Assembly: GCF_002838065.1 (NCBI RefSeq)
Contig: NZ_PIZU01000013.1
Span: forward strand, 62,001-126,000
Reading direction: 5' to 3'
DNA from: Mycobacterium hubeiense
Lineage (GTDB): Bacteria; Actinomycetota; Actinomycetes; Mycobacteriales; Mycobacteriaceae
DNA: 64,000 bases
Numbering within the stretch: position 1 is the first letter of the stretch; every line of letters begins with the position of its first letter. Shown one piece after another: positions 8,612-16,295 of the stretch. The translations under genes and the position numbers were made by a program. The notes below the pieces were generated by a model, which saw only the letters and a list, made by a program, of their open reading frames with translations, was not told the origin of the DNA and searched no databases.

Positions 8612-9744
8612 CAGGCTTGTCCCCGGACGAGAGTCGTGAGCTCGCCCAGTCCGTGCGCGCCGCGTGTGAACGGCTCGCACCGGAGGAGCGCGTGCGCGCT
8701 GTTGCCTACAACGGCCGCGGGATGGAGGCGGGCTTCGACACCGAACTGTGGAAGGTGCTCTGCAGTCAGGTCGGGGTCGCCGCGATCGCCATGCCGGAAG
8801 ACCTCGGCGGCGCAGGTTTCGATGCGAACGCCCTCGGCGTCGTCGCCCACGAACTCGGCCGCGCACTGGCACCCGTGCCGTTCGTCGCGTCGGCGGTGTT
8901 GGCGACCGGCCTGCTGCTCGAGACGCGCGACGCGGATCCGGACAGCGAGAAACGGCTCTCCGGGCTGCTGGACGGACATCGCACGGCCGCCGCGGCGATC
9001 ACCGGAGACGGCGGGTTGTGGCAGCGCGATTCGGTGACACTCGTCGCCCGATCGAACAGCGACGACTGGGCCCTCGACGGCACAGTCCGCCATGTACTCA
9101 ACGGATCTGCGGCCGACGACCTGGTGGTCGCGGCAATGTCCGACAACCAATTGGCGCTGTTCCTGGTGGACCCGGCGGCCGAGACCGTCGTCGTCGAGGC
9201 GGAACGTGTGCTCGACGGCACCCGGCCCATGGCATCCATCACCTTCACCGGGGCTCCAGCGCTGAGACTGACGGGTGCGGCACCTGTCGAGGGAATCATC
9301 GAGCGCAATGTCGACCTGGCGCTGGCGGTGTTGTCGGCCGAACAGGTAGGGGCCTGCGAACGGGTGCTGGAGATCGCCACCGAGTACGCGCGCACCCGCG
9401 AGCAGTTCGGTCGGCCGATCGGCAGCTTTCAAGCGATCAAGCACAAGTGCGCCGACATGCTCCTCGACCTCGAATGGGCGCGTTCGGCATCGCAGGCGGC
9501 ACTGGAGGCCCTCGACGGCGACGCACCGGGCGAGTCCGCGTGGCGCGCGAGCATGGCCAAGGCGGTGTGCTCGGAAGCATTGCGCAGTGCCGCGCATGCC
9601 AACGTCCAGATCCACGGCGGCATCGGTTTCACCTGGGAGGACGCGGCGCACCTCTACTTGCGCCGGGCACGCACCGACGAAGTCTTGTTCGGCCTACCCG
9701 CACAGCACTGGGACCGGCATGCCGCGGTTGCCAACATCGTGTGA
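8608..9744 (+). CDS. acyl-CoA dehydrogenase family protein (FadE)
   Basis: 378 residues from ATG 8608, overlapping the ligase stop by 4 nt and preceded by TTCAGGAGGAAG. Acyl-CoA dehydrogenase features: PEDLGGAGF near residue 55, the FAD/dimer segment TREQFGRPIGSFQAIKHKCAD and QIHGGIGFTWEDAAHLYLRR near the C-terminus. The C-terminus lacks the GT-x-E-I-QR motif of catalytic alpha subunits and resembles the beta-type FadE partner of actinobacterial heteromeric enzymes. An alpha partner may come from elsewhere. It probably oxidises the CoA ester made by the upstream ligase. Confidence 0.88.
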   Translation: MTGLSPDESRELAQSVRAACERLAPEERVRAVAYNGRGMEAGFDTELWKVLCSQVGVAAIAMPEDLGGAGFDANALGVVAHELGRALAPVPFVASAVLATGLLLETRDADPDSEKRLSGLLDGHRTAAAAITGDGGLWQRDSVTLVARSNSDDWALDGTVRHVLNGSAADDLVVAAMSDNQLALFLVDPAAETVVVEAERVLDGTRPMASITFTGAPALRLTGAAPVEGIIERNVDLALAVLSAEQVGACERVLEIATEYARTREQFGRPIGSFQAIKHKCADMLLDLEWARSASQAALEALDGDAPGESAWRASMAKAVCSEALRSAAHANVQIHGGIGFTWEDAAHLYLRRARTDEVLFGLPAQHWDRHAAVANIV

Positions 9745-9765
9745 GCCGAGGAGCGGTCGCGAACT

Positions 9766-9827
9766 CGCCGAGACTGCGAGGAGATCGCGATTTTGCGCCG
9801 AAATGCGATCTGCACGCAGTCTCGGCG
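9766..9827. terminator. long cruciform hairpin (13-bp stem CGCCGAGACTGCG), bidirectional terminator or repeat
   Basis: CGCCGAGACTGCG at 9766-9778 is perfectly complementary to 9815-9827. Nested inside are AGATCGC/GCGATCT and ATTT/AAAT arms, so almost the whole 62 nt folds. It lies between convergent genes (acyl-CoA dehydrogenase and TetR), where it can terminate both. A shorter, decayed relative with the same GCGCCGAGACTG opening is at 17477-17517, suggesting a dispersed repeat family. Confidence 0.7.
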
Positions 9828-9844
9828 CCTCGACGGTAAGCGAG

Positions 9845-10441
9845 TCAGCCGGCCTGGCCGGACGGCAGGCCCAGAAGCGTCGTCTCCACCCGGCGCCATC
9901 GCGCGGCCAACTCCGCGGAATCGCAGTTGAGCGCGTGTTCGAGCAGCGGACCCAACAAAACCGGTGCGAGGTCCACGAGTACCACCATCGCCGCCGTCAC
10001 TTCCGAGCGTTCGGGTTCGTCGCCACCGAGTCGTTCGCGCCGAAGCGCGACGGCGTCGGTGAACCACTCGGTATTGCCGATCGCCGTGGATTCGAGCAGT
10101 ACGCGTCGAAGGTATGCGGCCACAACCGGATTCGCCGCCAGGAAGGCGTCGTATCGGGCGGAGTCGACGCCGAGGTTCGCCTCACCGGACGACAGTTCTC
10201 CCCCGATGTCGGCGAGTTGTTCGGCCACCCACGACTGGACACCGGCCAGCAGCCCCTGCTTGGTCTTGTAGTGATGCTGAACCAGCCCCGGCGACACCCC
10301 GGCGCGTTCGGCCACGGCCTTGAGCGTCGGCCCCCGACGCCCCCGCTCAGCGAACAACTCCATCGCCGCGTAGCGGATTCGCTCCCTGGGCGTGGTGTCC
10401 AACCCTTTGCGGGAACTAGGCGATCGATCGCGCGGTGTCAT
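9845..10441 (-). CDS. TetR-family transcriptional regulator
   Basis: 198 residues. The N-terminal helix-turn-helix (about 15-60) has recognition region GVSPGLVQHHYKTK. The ligand-binding domain carries AANPVVAAYLRRVLLEST. It is a clear paralogue of the TetR at 16296-16904, which has the nearly identical recognition helix GVSVGVVQHHYKTK. Transcribed divergently from the PPDK-like gene, with a TGTAT-N9-ATACA palindrome in the gap. It probably represses itself and the dikinase genes; the ligand is unknown. Confidence 0.9.
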   Translation of the reverse strand: MTPRDRSPSSRKGLDTTPRERIRYAAMELFAERGRRGPTLKAVAERAGVSPGLVQHHYKTKQGLLAGVQSWVAEQLADIGGELSSGEANLGVDSARYDAFLAANPVVAAYLRRVLLESTAIGNTEWFTDAVALRRERLGGDEPERSEVTAAMVVLVDLAPVLLGPLLEHALNCDSAELAARWRRVETTLLGLPSGQAG

Positions 10442-10562
10442 CGGTGTGGGTGCCGTCTTTCCGAAATGCGTCTGTGTCCGACAAAGACATTAGAGGGCGG
10501 CTGCGTACGTAGGTCGACAACACCGCCGGAGGTACCGTTGCCTGTTTCGCTGACGATGTGTT

Positions 10563-10581
10563 TGTATTGTTTAATGATACA
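10563..10581. promoter_or_regulatory. predicted TetR operator TGTAT-TGTTTAATG-ATACA
   Basis: Inverted repeat with 5-bp arms (TGTAT/ATACA), 21 nt before the GTG of the PPDK-like gene, positioned to block transcription or initiation. The same arms with an 8-nt centre occur at 14426-14443, between the second phospho-His gene and the DUF7064-like gene. Confidence 0.6.
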
Positions 10582-10602
10582 GTCGCATCGTAGGCGGGCA
10601 CG

Positions 10603-12144
10603 GTGATCAGCAGATCTGCGGCGGGCCGCATCCCCGATGTCATTCCCTTGGACGGCTCCGCCGCGCTGTCGCGGGAAGTCGTCGGCAACAAGGGGTTCGG
10701 CGTCAACGCAATGCGGGCGCATGGTCTTCCGGTTCCGCCCGCGTTCTGCGTGAGCACCAATGCGTGCGCACGCTGGTTCGACGATCCGGTCGCCACGATG
10801 GAAGCGATCTGGCCGGACGTGCTCGCGGAGATCGGCCGACTCGAGGATGAGACGTCACGCACGTTTGGCGCGGGGCCGCGGCCGCTTCTGGTCAGCGTGC
10901 GCAGCGGTGCGGCCCAGTCCATGCCCGGCATGCTCGACACGGTCCTCAACCTCGGCATCAACGACGCCGTCGAAAAGGCGATGGCGCAGGAATTCAGCGA
11001 ATCGTTCGCGCGCGATACCCATGAGCGGTTCCGCCGGATGTATCGCAGCATCGTGCTTGCCGACGACCACGCAGACGTCCCCGACGATCCACATCGGCAA
11101 CTGCGGGATGCGATCCAAGCTGTGTTCAAGTCGTGGAACGGCGACCGCGCCGTCACCTACCGGCGTCACCACGGTCTCAACGACATTGCCGGTACTGCCG
11201 TGGTGGTCCAGGCCATGGTGTTCGGCAACCGCGACACCAAATCGGGCACGGGTGTGCTGTTCACCCGTGATCCCCGAACGGGCGCAAACACCCCCTTCGG
11301 TGAATGGCTCGCCGGCGGGCAAGGCGAAGACGTCGTCTCCGGCACAGTCGACGTCGAACCGATCTCGGCGCTGGCACAACAGCTCCCGTCGGTGTACGAC
11401 GAGCTGATGCGCGCGGCGCGATCACTGGAAGAGCTGACCCGCGACGTGCAGGACATCGAGTTCACCGTCGAGGACAGCAAGCTCTGGCTGCTGCAGACCC
11501 GCAGGGCTAAACGCTCCGCACAGGCCGCGGTTCGCCTCGCCCTCGCCTTCCGACGCGAGGGATTGATCGACGACGTCCAGGCGCTCTCGCGCGTCACCCC
11601 AGACGACGTCCGCACGCTGTTGATGCCGGCGCTGCAGCCCGAAACACGTTTAGCGGCGACGCTTTTGGCGTCCGGTCTGGCCGCCTCGCCCGGCGTGGCG
11701 ACAGGCAGGGCATATACCGACGTCGACGAGGCGATCGATGCCGCTGAGCGTGATGAGGACGTGATCCTGGTCAGGACGGCGACGAGCCCCGATGACGTGG
11801 CCGGCATGCTCGCGGCTCGTGGCATCGTGACCGAGACGGGCGGCGCCACCAGCCATGCAGCGGTCGTCAGCCGCGAGCTCGGCCGCCCGTCTGTGGTCGG
11901 CTGCGGACGCGGCGTGGCCGAAGCACTCGACGGAAAGCTGATCACCGTCGACGGGAACGAAGGTGAAGTCCGCGAAGGCGTTCTGGAGCTGACCGCGTGG
12001 TCAGAGGACGACTCCCCCGATCTGAAGGAACTGACCGAGATCGCTTACCGGCACAGCGCCTTGCGGGCGGGCGCGCCCGGCGACACGCCCTTGGTCACCA
12101 TGCTGACCGCGATCCAGCGAACACAGGAGGGTGACACGCCGTGA
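10603..12144 (+). CDS. ppdK: PPDK-like protein: ATP-grasp plus phospho-His domain, no PEP/pyruvate barrel
   Basis: 513 residues (GTG start). Sequence follows pyruvate phosphate dikinase closely: GNKGFGVNAM near 28, VSVRSGAAQSMPGMLDTVLNLG near 90-110, SGTGVLFTRDPRTG near 210, DIEFTVE and LLQTRRAKRS near 285-305, then the swivelling domain GLAASPGVATG and GGATSHAAVV with the phosphorylatable His418. Full PPDK is roughly 870 residues. Here the C-terminal TIM barrel that binds PEP/pyruvate is absent, so after autophosphorylation by ATP the phosphate must go to another acceptor. A similarly short protein is annotated ppdK in M. tuberculosis. It overlaps the next gene by GTGA. Confidence 0.88.
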   Translation: MISRSAAGRIPDVIPLDGSAALSREVVGNKGFGVNAMRAHGLPVPPAFCVSTNACARWFDDPVATMEAIWPDVLAEIGRLEDETSRTFGAGPRPLLVSVRSGAAQSMPGMLDTVLNLGINDAVEKAMAQEFSESFARDTHERFRRMYRSIVLADDHADVPDDPHRQLRDAIQAVFKSWNGDRAVTYRRHHGLNDIAGTAVVVQAMVFGNRDTKSGTGVLFTRDPRTGANTPFGEWLAGGQGEDVVSGTVDVEPISALAQQLPSVYDELMRAARSLEELTRDVQDIEFTVEDSKLWLLQTRRAKRSAQAAVRLALAFRREGLIDDVQALSRVTPDDVRTLLMPALQPETRLAATLLASGLAASPGVATGRAYTDVDEAIDAAERDEDVILVRTATSPDDVAGMLAARGIVTETGGATSHAAVVSRELGRPSVVGCGRGVAEALDGKLITVDGNEGEVREGVLELTAWSEDDSPDLKELTEIAYRHSALRAGAPGDTPLVTMLTAIQRTQEGDTP

Positions 12145-12746
12145 CCGAATTGCAAGTCCTCCAAGGGGTTCGCCTGAAGGGCCGGATCGCCGATACCGAC
12201 GCATTGGCGCAGACGATCGGCGAGGACCCTGCCGCCATGACACGTGTGGTGGATTCGCTGACCGAGTCCGGTCTCCTGCTGGCGGGCAAGTCGCTGCGCC
12301 TCACCGAGGCGGGACGTGAGCGGCTGCGCGAGCTGCTGGCCGCCGAACGCGCCGGAATCGACCAGGACGCCCTCGCCTCCGCATACGACGACTTCCGCAG
12401 TGTGAACGCCGCTTTCAAGGAACTGGTGTCAGATTGGCAGCTCAAAGACGGATCGCCGAACACCCACGACGATGCAGACTACGACGTCGCGGTGCTCGCG
12501 CGCCTGGATCGTGTGCACGAGCAGGTGATGCCCGTAATCACCACGGCCGCAACGCAACTCCCGCGCCTGGCCGCCTACGCAGACAAGCTGCGTGCCGCGC
12601 TGGATAAAGTCCATTCAGGGGATACCGCCTGGCTGACCCGCCCGATCATCGACTCGTATCACACCGTCTGGTTCGAACTGCACGAGGAACTGATCGGCGC
12701 CGCCGGGCTCACGCGCGAGGACGAGGCGCGGGCCGGCCATGGTTGA
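12141..12746 (+). CDS. winged-helix-like accessory protein (201 aa)
   Basis: Starts at GTG 12141, overlapping the PPDK-like stop by 4 nt, so the two are translationally coupled. The first about 70 residues (ALAQTIGEDPAAMTRVVDSL, then LRLTEAGRERLRELL) look like a MarR-type winged helix. The rest is helical, with no recognised domain. It may be a small subunit or regulator of the dikinase rather than a DNA-binding repressor. Its stop TGA abuts the stop of the convergent gene (TGATCA), leaving no intergenic base. Confidence 0.7.
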   Translation: MTELQVLQGVRLKGRIADTDALAQTIGEDPAAMTRVVDSLTESGLLLAGKSLRLTEAGRERLRELLAAERAGIDQDALASAYDDFRSVNAAFKELVSDWQLKDGSPNTHDDADYDVAVLARLDRVHEQVMPVITTAATQLPRLAAYADKLRAALDKVHSGDTAWLTRPIIDSYHTVWFELHEELIGAAGLTREDEARAGHG

Positions 12747-14372
12747 TCAGCCTTTCGGGGACTGCGCGCGCTCCAGGATCTTGACGGTCCCGGTGCTCCC
12801 GTCGATGCGGCAATAGTCGCCCGTGTGCAGCGCACGGGAGCCGTCCTTGGTGTTGACGATGCAGGGAATTCCCAACTCGCCGGCGATGATTGCGGCGTGG
12901 TTGAACGTCCCGCCGATGTCGACCACCAGAGCGCTGGACAAGAACATCAACGACGCCCAGCTCGGGTCGGTCATCCGAGTGACCAGGATTTCACCAGGCT
13001 CCACCTCGGCGTCCGGATCCGCCGGGTCGAGGATCACCCGCACTCTGCCTTCCACCACGCCAGCGCTCGCTCCGACACCCTGCAACTCGGTGACGCCGTC
13101 GGTCGAGACGTGCTCGCGCGGTGTGGGCATGCCCTGCCACGTCTCCGGAAGAGCCATCGCGCGGTACTGCTCATGGCGCTGCCGGCGTCGGGCCACCAGC
13201 GCGGTCAGGTCGTCGAACCGTTGCGCCGTGATCTCGTCGACCGTCAGGAAGAACACATCTTCGGGATCGGCGAGCAGGCCACGCTCGGCGAGCAGGACAC
13301 CGATCCTCCGCGCGCACGCCCGCGCCATGTCCAGTGACTGCAGAAACGCCGCTTTGGCGACGCCACGCATCGGTGTTCCGCGCTCGGCCATCCAAAGCAC
13401 CAGGTGTGCAACGGGCCGCTGCCAGGTGGGCAGGCTGGCGACGAGCCGGTTCTCCAGGTCTTCGCGTTCGCGGCGCTTGCGCTGCTCGACGATCAGCGGA
13501 TCGGATTCCTCGGAGACAGCGGCCCATCCGGTGAGCGCGCTGCGCAACGGAGCCGCGTCCTCCCGCCAGACGCGGCCCGACAGCTCTCCCTCGCTCGGGC
13601 CGTGGTAGCCGTGCCGGGCTACCACCTCCTCCTCGGCGAGCCGGCCACGCGATGCGGCCCAAAGGTCATGGACCATCGCGGTTTCGGCGTGATCGCCGTA
13701 GCCGCTCGTCAGTGCGGTGAGGTCGCCGACGCCGGTGTGCTCGATCAAGGCCGACAGCGCTTCGAACGCGGGCTGTACGACGCACGCCACCGCCTGGCCG
13801 TCGAGAATCACGCTGCGCAGGAAGCGCTCTCGCGCCTCGGCCAGCTGTGCGACGACCTCGTCGTAGGTCATCGTGGCCACCGCGCCGATGCGGTTGCGCC
13901 ACCACCGGTCCGTCTCACGTTGATTGGCGCGCAGCTTTCGGGGCAGGGTCAGGAAGGCGGTCGTGGAGCGGACCGCAATCAGCGGATAGCGCCGACGTCG
14001 GCGGTGCGGTCGGTAGTTCGGCGGCACGATGCCGTAGATGCGCTCGGCCAGTCGCGCGCCGGTGGTCCCCGGCAGCGAATCACCCATCCGGGTCAGGAAA
14101 TCCACGCGTCCGGCGACCCTGCCGAAGAAGATGTTGACAGTCCGCTCCGTCGGGTCGGCGGGCACGCCGCGTTCCTTGCGGGGCAGCACCCCCATCGACA
14201 CGAAGGGCTCGCGCATGCTGCATTCGGCGGGCGTGCTCCAGATCGACCAACTCAATGGCGTCATGACGCCCGGCATCGCCTCGCCGATGTTCGACGAGCT
14301 CCAGAAGGCGTCGGGGGCGCTGACCCCGTGCACGGGATTGTCTTGGTCGGCCAGCAGGTCGCGATGGGCCAT
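12747..14372 (-). CDS. PEP-utilizing-enzyme mobile-domain protein without ATP-grasp (substrate domain plus phospho-His)
   Basis: 541 residues. ATG 14372 was chosen because it follows GAGGAAAGGACGACG; longer in-frame extensions lack such a site. The N-terminus has EAMPGVMTPLSWSIWS, typical of the substrate-binding region of PEP-synthase relatives such as rifampin phosphotransferase. The C-terminus is the swivelling phosphohistidine domain GGTFNHAAIIAGELGIP with His492 (Asn replaces the usual Ser before it). No nucleotide-binding domain is present, so phosphate must come from a partner, most simply the PPDK-like protein encoded convergently. It may phosphorylate a small-molecule alcohol or phenol; this is inference. 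Confidence 0.85.
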   Translation of the reverse strand: MAHRDLLADQDNPVHGVSAPDAFWSSSNIGEAMPGVMTPLSWSIWSTPAECSMREPFVSMGVLPRKERGVPADPTERTVNIFFGRVAGRVDFLTRMGDSLPGTTGARLAERIYGIVPPNYRPHRRRRRYPLIAVRSTTAFLTLPRKLRANQRETDRWWRNRIGAVATMTYDEVVAQLAEARERFLRSVILDGQAVACVVQPAFEALSALIEHTGVGDLTALTSGYGDHAETAMVHDLWAASRGRLAEEEVVARHGYHGPSEGELSGRVWREDAAPLRSALTGWAAVSEESDPLIVEQRKRREREDLENRLVASLPTWQRPVAHLVLWMAERGTPMRGVAKAAFLQSLDMARACARRIGVLLAERGLLADPEDVFFLTVDEITAQRFDDLTALVARRRQRHEQYRAMALPETWQGMPTPREHVSTDGVTELQGVGASAGVVEGRVRVILDPADPDAEVEPGEILVTRMTDPSWASLMFLSSALVVDIGGTFNHAAIIAGELGIPCIVNTKDGSRALHTGDYCRIDGSTGTVKILERAQSPKG

Positions 14373-14425
14373 CGTCGTCCTTTCCTCAGCCACGTCGATG
14401 AGAGCATACGCTGCTACGATGTATT

Positions 14426-14443
14426 TGTATGGTTTTCGATACA
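14426..14443. promoter_or_regulatory. predicted TetR operator TGTAT-GGTTTTCG-ATACA
   Basis: Inverted repeat matching the site at 10563-10581 (same TGTAT/ATACA arms, centre 1 nt shorter). It lies in the 109-bp gap between the divergent mobile-domain gene and the DUF7064-like gene. It is predicted to bring both under one of the two paralogous TetR proteins flanking the island. Confidence 0.6.
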
Positions 14444-14481
14444 TTAGCATTGACACACGCGGTCGATGGTGCGAAAGTCGG

Positions 14482-15483
14482 GTGGTGATCACCCCAGCCG
14501 ACGACGCGATGCATGCCCCGGTGTCGGATGACTTCTGGTGGTCGGAGACCTACTACTTCAACTTCGACGCACCCGAATCCGGGCTGTCGTGCATCGTCTA
14601 CCCCTGGTTGCGGGCAAACCTGGGCATCTCGGCGTGCGGCGTCGCGGTGTGGGAGGGGTTCGCCACATCCCCGTTCGAGATGCGGCTCTACGACTGGCAG
14701 CAACAGCTGCCGATGCCCGATGGCGCGCTGCCGAACGTGAGCTTCGCCAACGGTGTCAGCGTCGAATGTCTCGAGCCGCTGATGCGGTACCGCCTGCGCT
14801 ACACCTCTCCGTCGTCTCTGCGGCAGAAGGTGTCGTTCAACGTCACGTGGGAGGGCATCGCGCCGCCCTATGAGGTGCTCAAGCACGATCTGCGGTTCCT
14901 GGGCAAGGGCCACTACGACCAACTCGGGCACGCTCGCGGCTGGCTGCAGATCGACGGGCAACGCCACGTCGTCGACTCGTACGTCGGGCGGGACCGGTCG
15001 TGGGGCCCACGCCCGGATCTCGGCGACGGGATGGGATACGCCACGACGACGCTGGGCGTCGCGTCGCCCGAATTCGCGTGGCACCTCATGTGCGCTGGCG
15101 CGTCGGAGACCGACTATGCCTGCGTCGGCGGCGTTTTAGTGATCGGCGGACAGGTCCGCCATCTGCAGACGGCCTCACGCGAGGTGGTGCGCAGGCACCC
15201 CTCCGGTCGCCCGGAAGTCGTGCGGGTCACCGGGATTGACGAAGAAGGCCGGCGGCTCGAGGTCACCGGTGAAGCGGTCAACGGCGCGCCGTTCCACGCC
15301 CGCCCCAACCTGTTCTCGTGGGTCACCGCGATGCACTGGGAGGGCCACGGCGACGACCGCGGCGTCTCGTTCTACGGCCAGGACCAAGACGCCTGGTCGT
15401 TCAGCCTATATCGCGACCGAGTCCGCGACGGACAGTTCGCGATGGGCGCAGACCTACCTATCGGCAACGCACCGACACAATAA
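14482..15483 (+). CDS. DUF7064/DUF7065-like protein
   Basis: 333 residues from GTG 14482; ATG 14509 is an alternative start, and neither has a strong ribosome-binding site. The product is a beta-rich soluble protein: DDFWWSETYYFNF near the N-terminus, RGWLQIDGQRHVVDSYVGRDRSWGPR in the middle and FYGQDQDAWSFSLYRDR at the end. This pattern matches the two-domain DUF7064/7065 (AttH- or carotenoid-hydratase-like lipocalin fold) proteins that accompany hydrocarbon catabolism genes in actinobacteria. No catalytic role is established. It leads an operon with an SDR, a TetR and a SnoaL-like protein. Confidence 0.72.
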   Translation: MVITPADDAMHAPVSDDFWWSETYYFNFDAPESGLSCIVYPWLRANLGISACGVAVWEGFATSPFEMRLYDWQQQLPMPDGALPNVSFANGVSVECLEPLMRYRLRYTSPSSLRQKVSFNVTWEGIAPPYEVLKHDLRFLGKGHYDQLGHARGWLQIDGQRHVVDSYVGRDRSWGPRPDLGDGMGYATTTLGVASPEFAWHLMCAGASETDYACVGGVLVIGGQVRHLQTASREVVRRHPSGRPEVVRVTGIDEEGRRLEVTGEAVNGAPFHARPNLFSWVTAMHWEGHGDDRGVSFYGQDQDAWSFSLYRDRVRDGQFAMGADLPIGNAPTQ

Positions 15484-15497
15484 ATGGAGAGCTGACA

Positions 15498-16292
15498 ATG
15501 GATTTGGGTATCGCCGGCAAGGTCGCGCTCGTCTCCGGGGCAAGCCGTGGCGTCGGCCGTAAGGCCGCCGAGATGTTCGCGCAGGAAGGTTGCAAGGTCG
15601 CCGTCGTCGCGCGGGGCAAGGAGGCTATCGACGAAACCGTGGCCGCCATTCGGGCCAGCGGCGGCGAGGCCATCGGCGTGTCGGCCGACCTGACGCTGGA
15701 GGCCGACGTGATTCGCGCCGTGGCCGAGACCACCGAGGCGTTCGGGCCTCCCGACATCGCGGTGTCGAACGTGCACGGTCCCGGCCCGGCCACGTTCGAT
15801 GACCTGACGGACGAGAACCTCATCGACGCGTTCAAGAGCATGACGATCAGCCTGGTGTACATGGCGCGGGCCTGCCTGCCGCACATGAAGCAGCAGCGGT
15901 GGGGTCGCCTGGTCAACGTCGGATCCGGCGCGGCCAAGGAACCACCACCGGGCCTGCGGCACATGCTGGCCAACAGCACCCGCGCGGCGGCGGTCGGGCT
16001 GAACAAGTCGATGGCCAACGAACTCGGTAGCTACGGCATCACCGTCAACACCGTCGCGACCGGCTGGATCGGAACCGAGCGCATGCATGAATACGTCAAC
16101 AAGGTTGCGGCCGAACGTGGTATCACCGCCGAGCAGGTGCTCAGCGGCGTGACCGCCGACATCCCCGCCGGCCGTGTGGGGCGTCCGGAAGAGGAAGCCA
16201 GCCTGGTGGTGTACCTGGCCTCCGAGCTTGGCGGGTACATCAACGGCGAGTTCATCAACGTCGACGGCGGCTCGCACCGCAGCGCCTTCTAA
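15498..16292 (+). CDS. atypical short-chain dehydrogenase lacking the Tyr-Lys catalytic pair
   Basis: 264 residues from ATG 15498, after GGAGAGCTGAC. The cofactor loop GASRGVGRKAAEMFA is a good match to the TGxxxGxG fold. At the catalytic position the usual Y-x-x-x-K is replaced: ANSTRAAAVGLNKSMANEL aligns with YSASKAALIGLTK, giving Ala for Tyr and Arg for Lys. This resembles the FabG-like SDR subgroup known to lack the catalytic tetrad. The C-terminus GEFINVDGGSHRSAF is normal. It may bind NAD(P) without classical dehydrogenase activity. Confidence 0.88.
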   Translation: MDLGIAGKVALVSGASRGVGRKAAEMFAQEGCKVAVVARGKEAIDETVAAIRASGGEAIGVSADLTLEADVIRAVAETTEAFGPPDIAVSNVHGPGPATFDDLTDENLIDAFKSMTISLVYMARACLPHMKQQRWGRLVNVGSGAAKEPPPGLRHMLANSTRAAAVGLNKSMANELGSYGITVNTVATGWIGTERMHEYVNKVAAERGITAEQVLSGVTADIPAGRVGRPEEEASLVVYLASELGGYINGEFINVDGGSHRSAF

Positions 16293-16295
16293 CCC

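Noticed and set aside
12747..14372. Calling the mobile-domain protein a rifampin phosphotransferase
   Set aside because: It shares the substrate-region and His-domain layout but lacks the ATP-grasp domain and is much shorter than that enzyme, so the specific name is not justified.
13404..14447. 347-residue plus-strand open frame across the mobile-domain gene
   Set aside because: The minus strand carries a recognisable PEP-synthase-type protein here; the plus frame has no motif.
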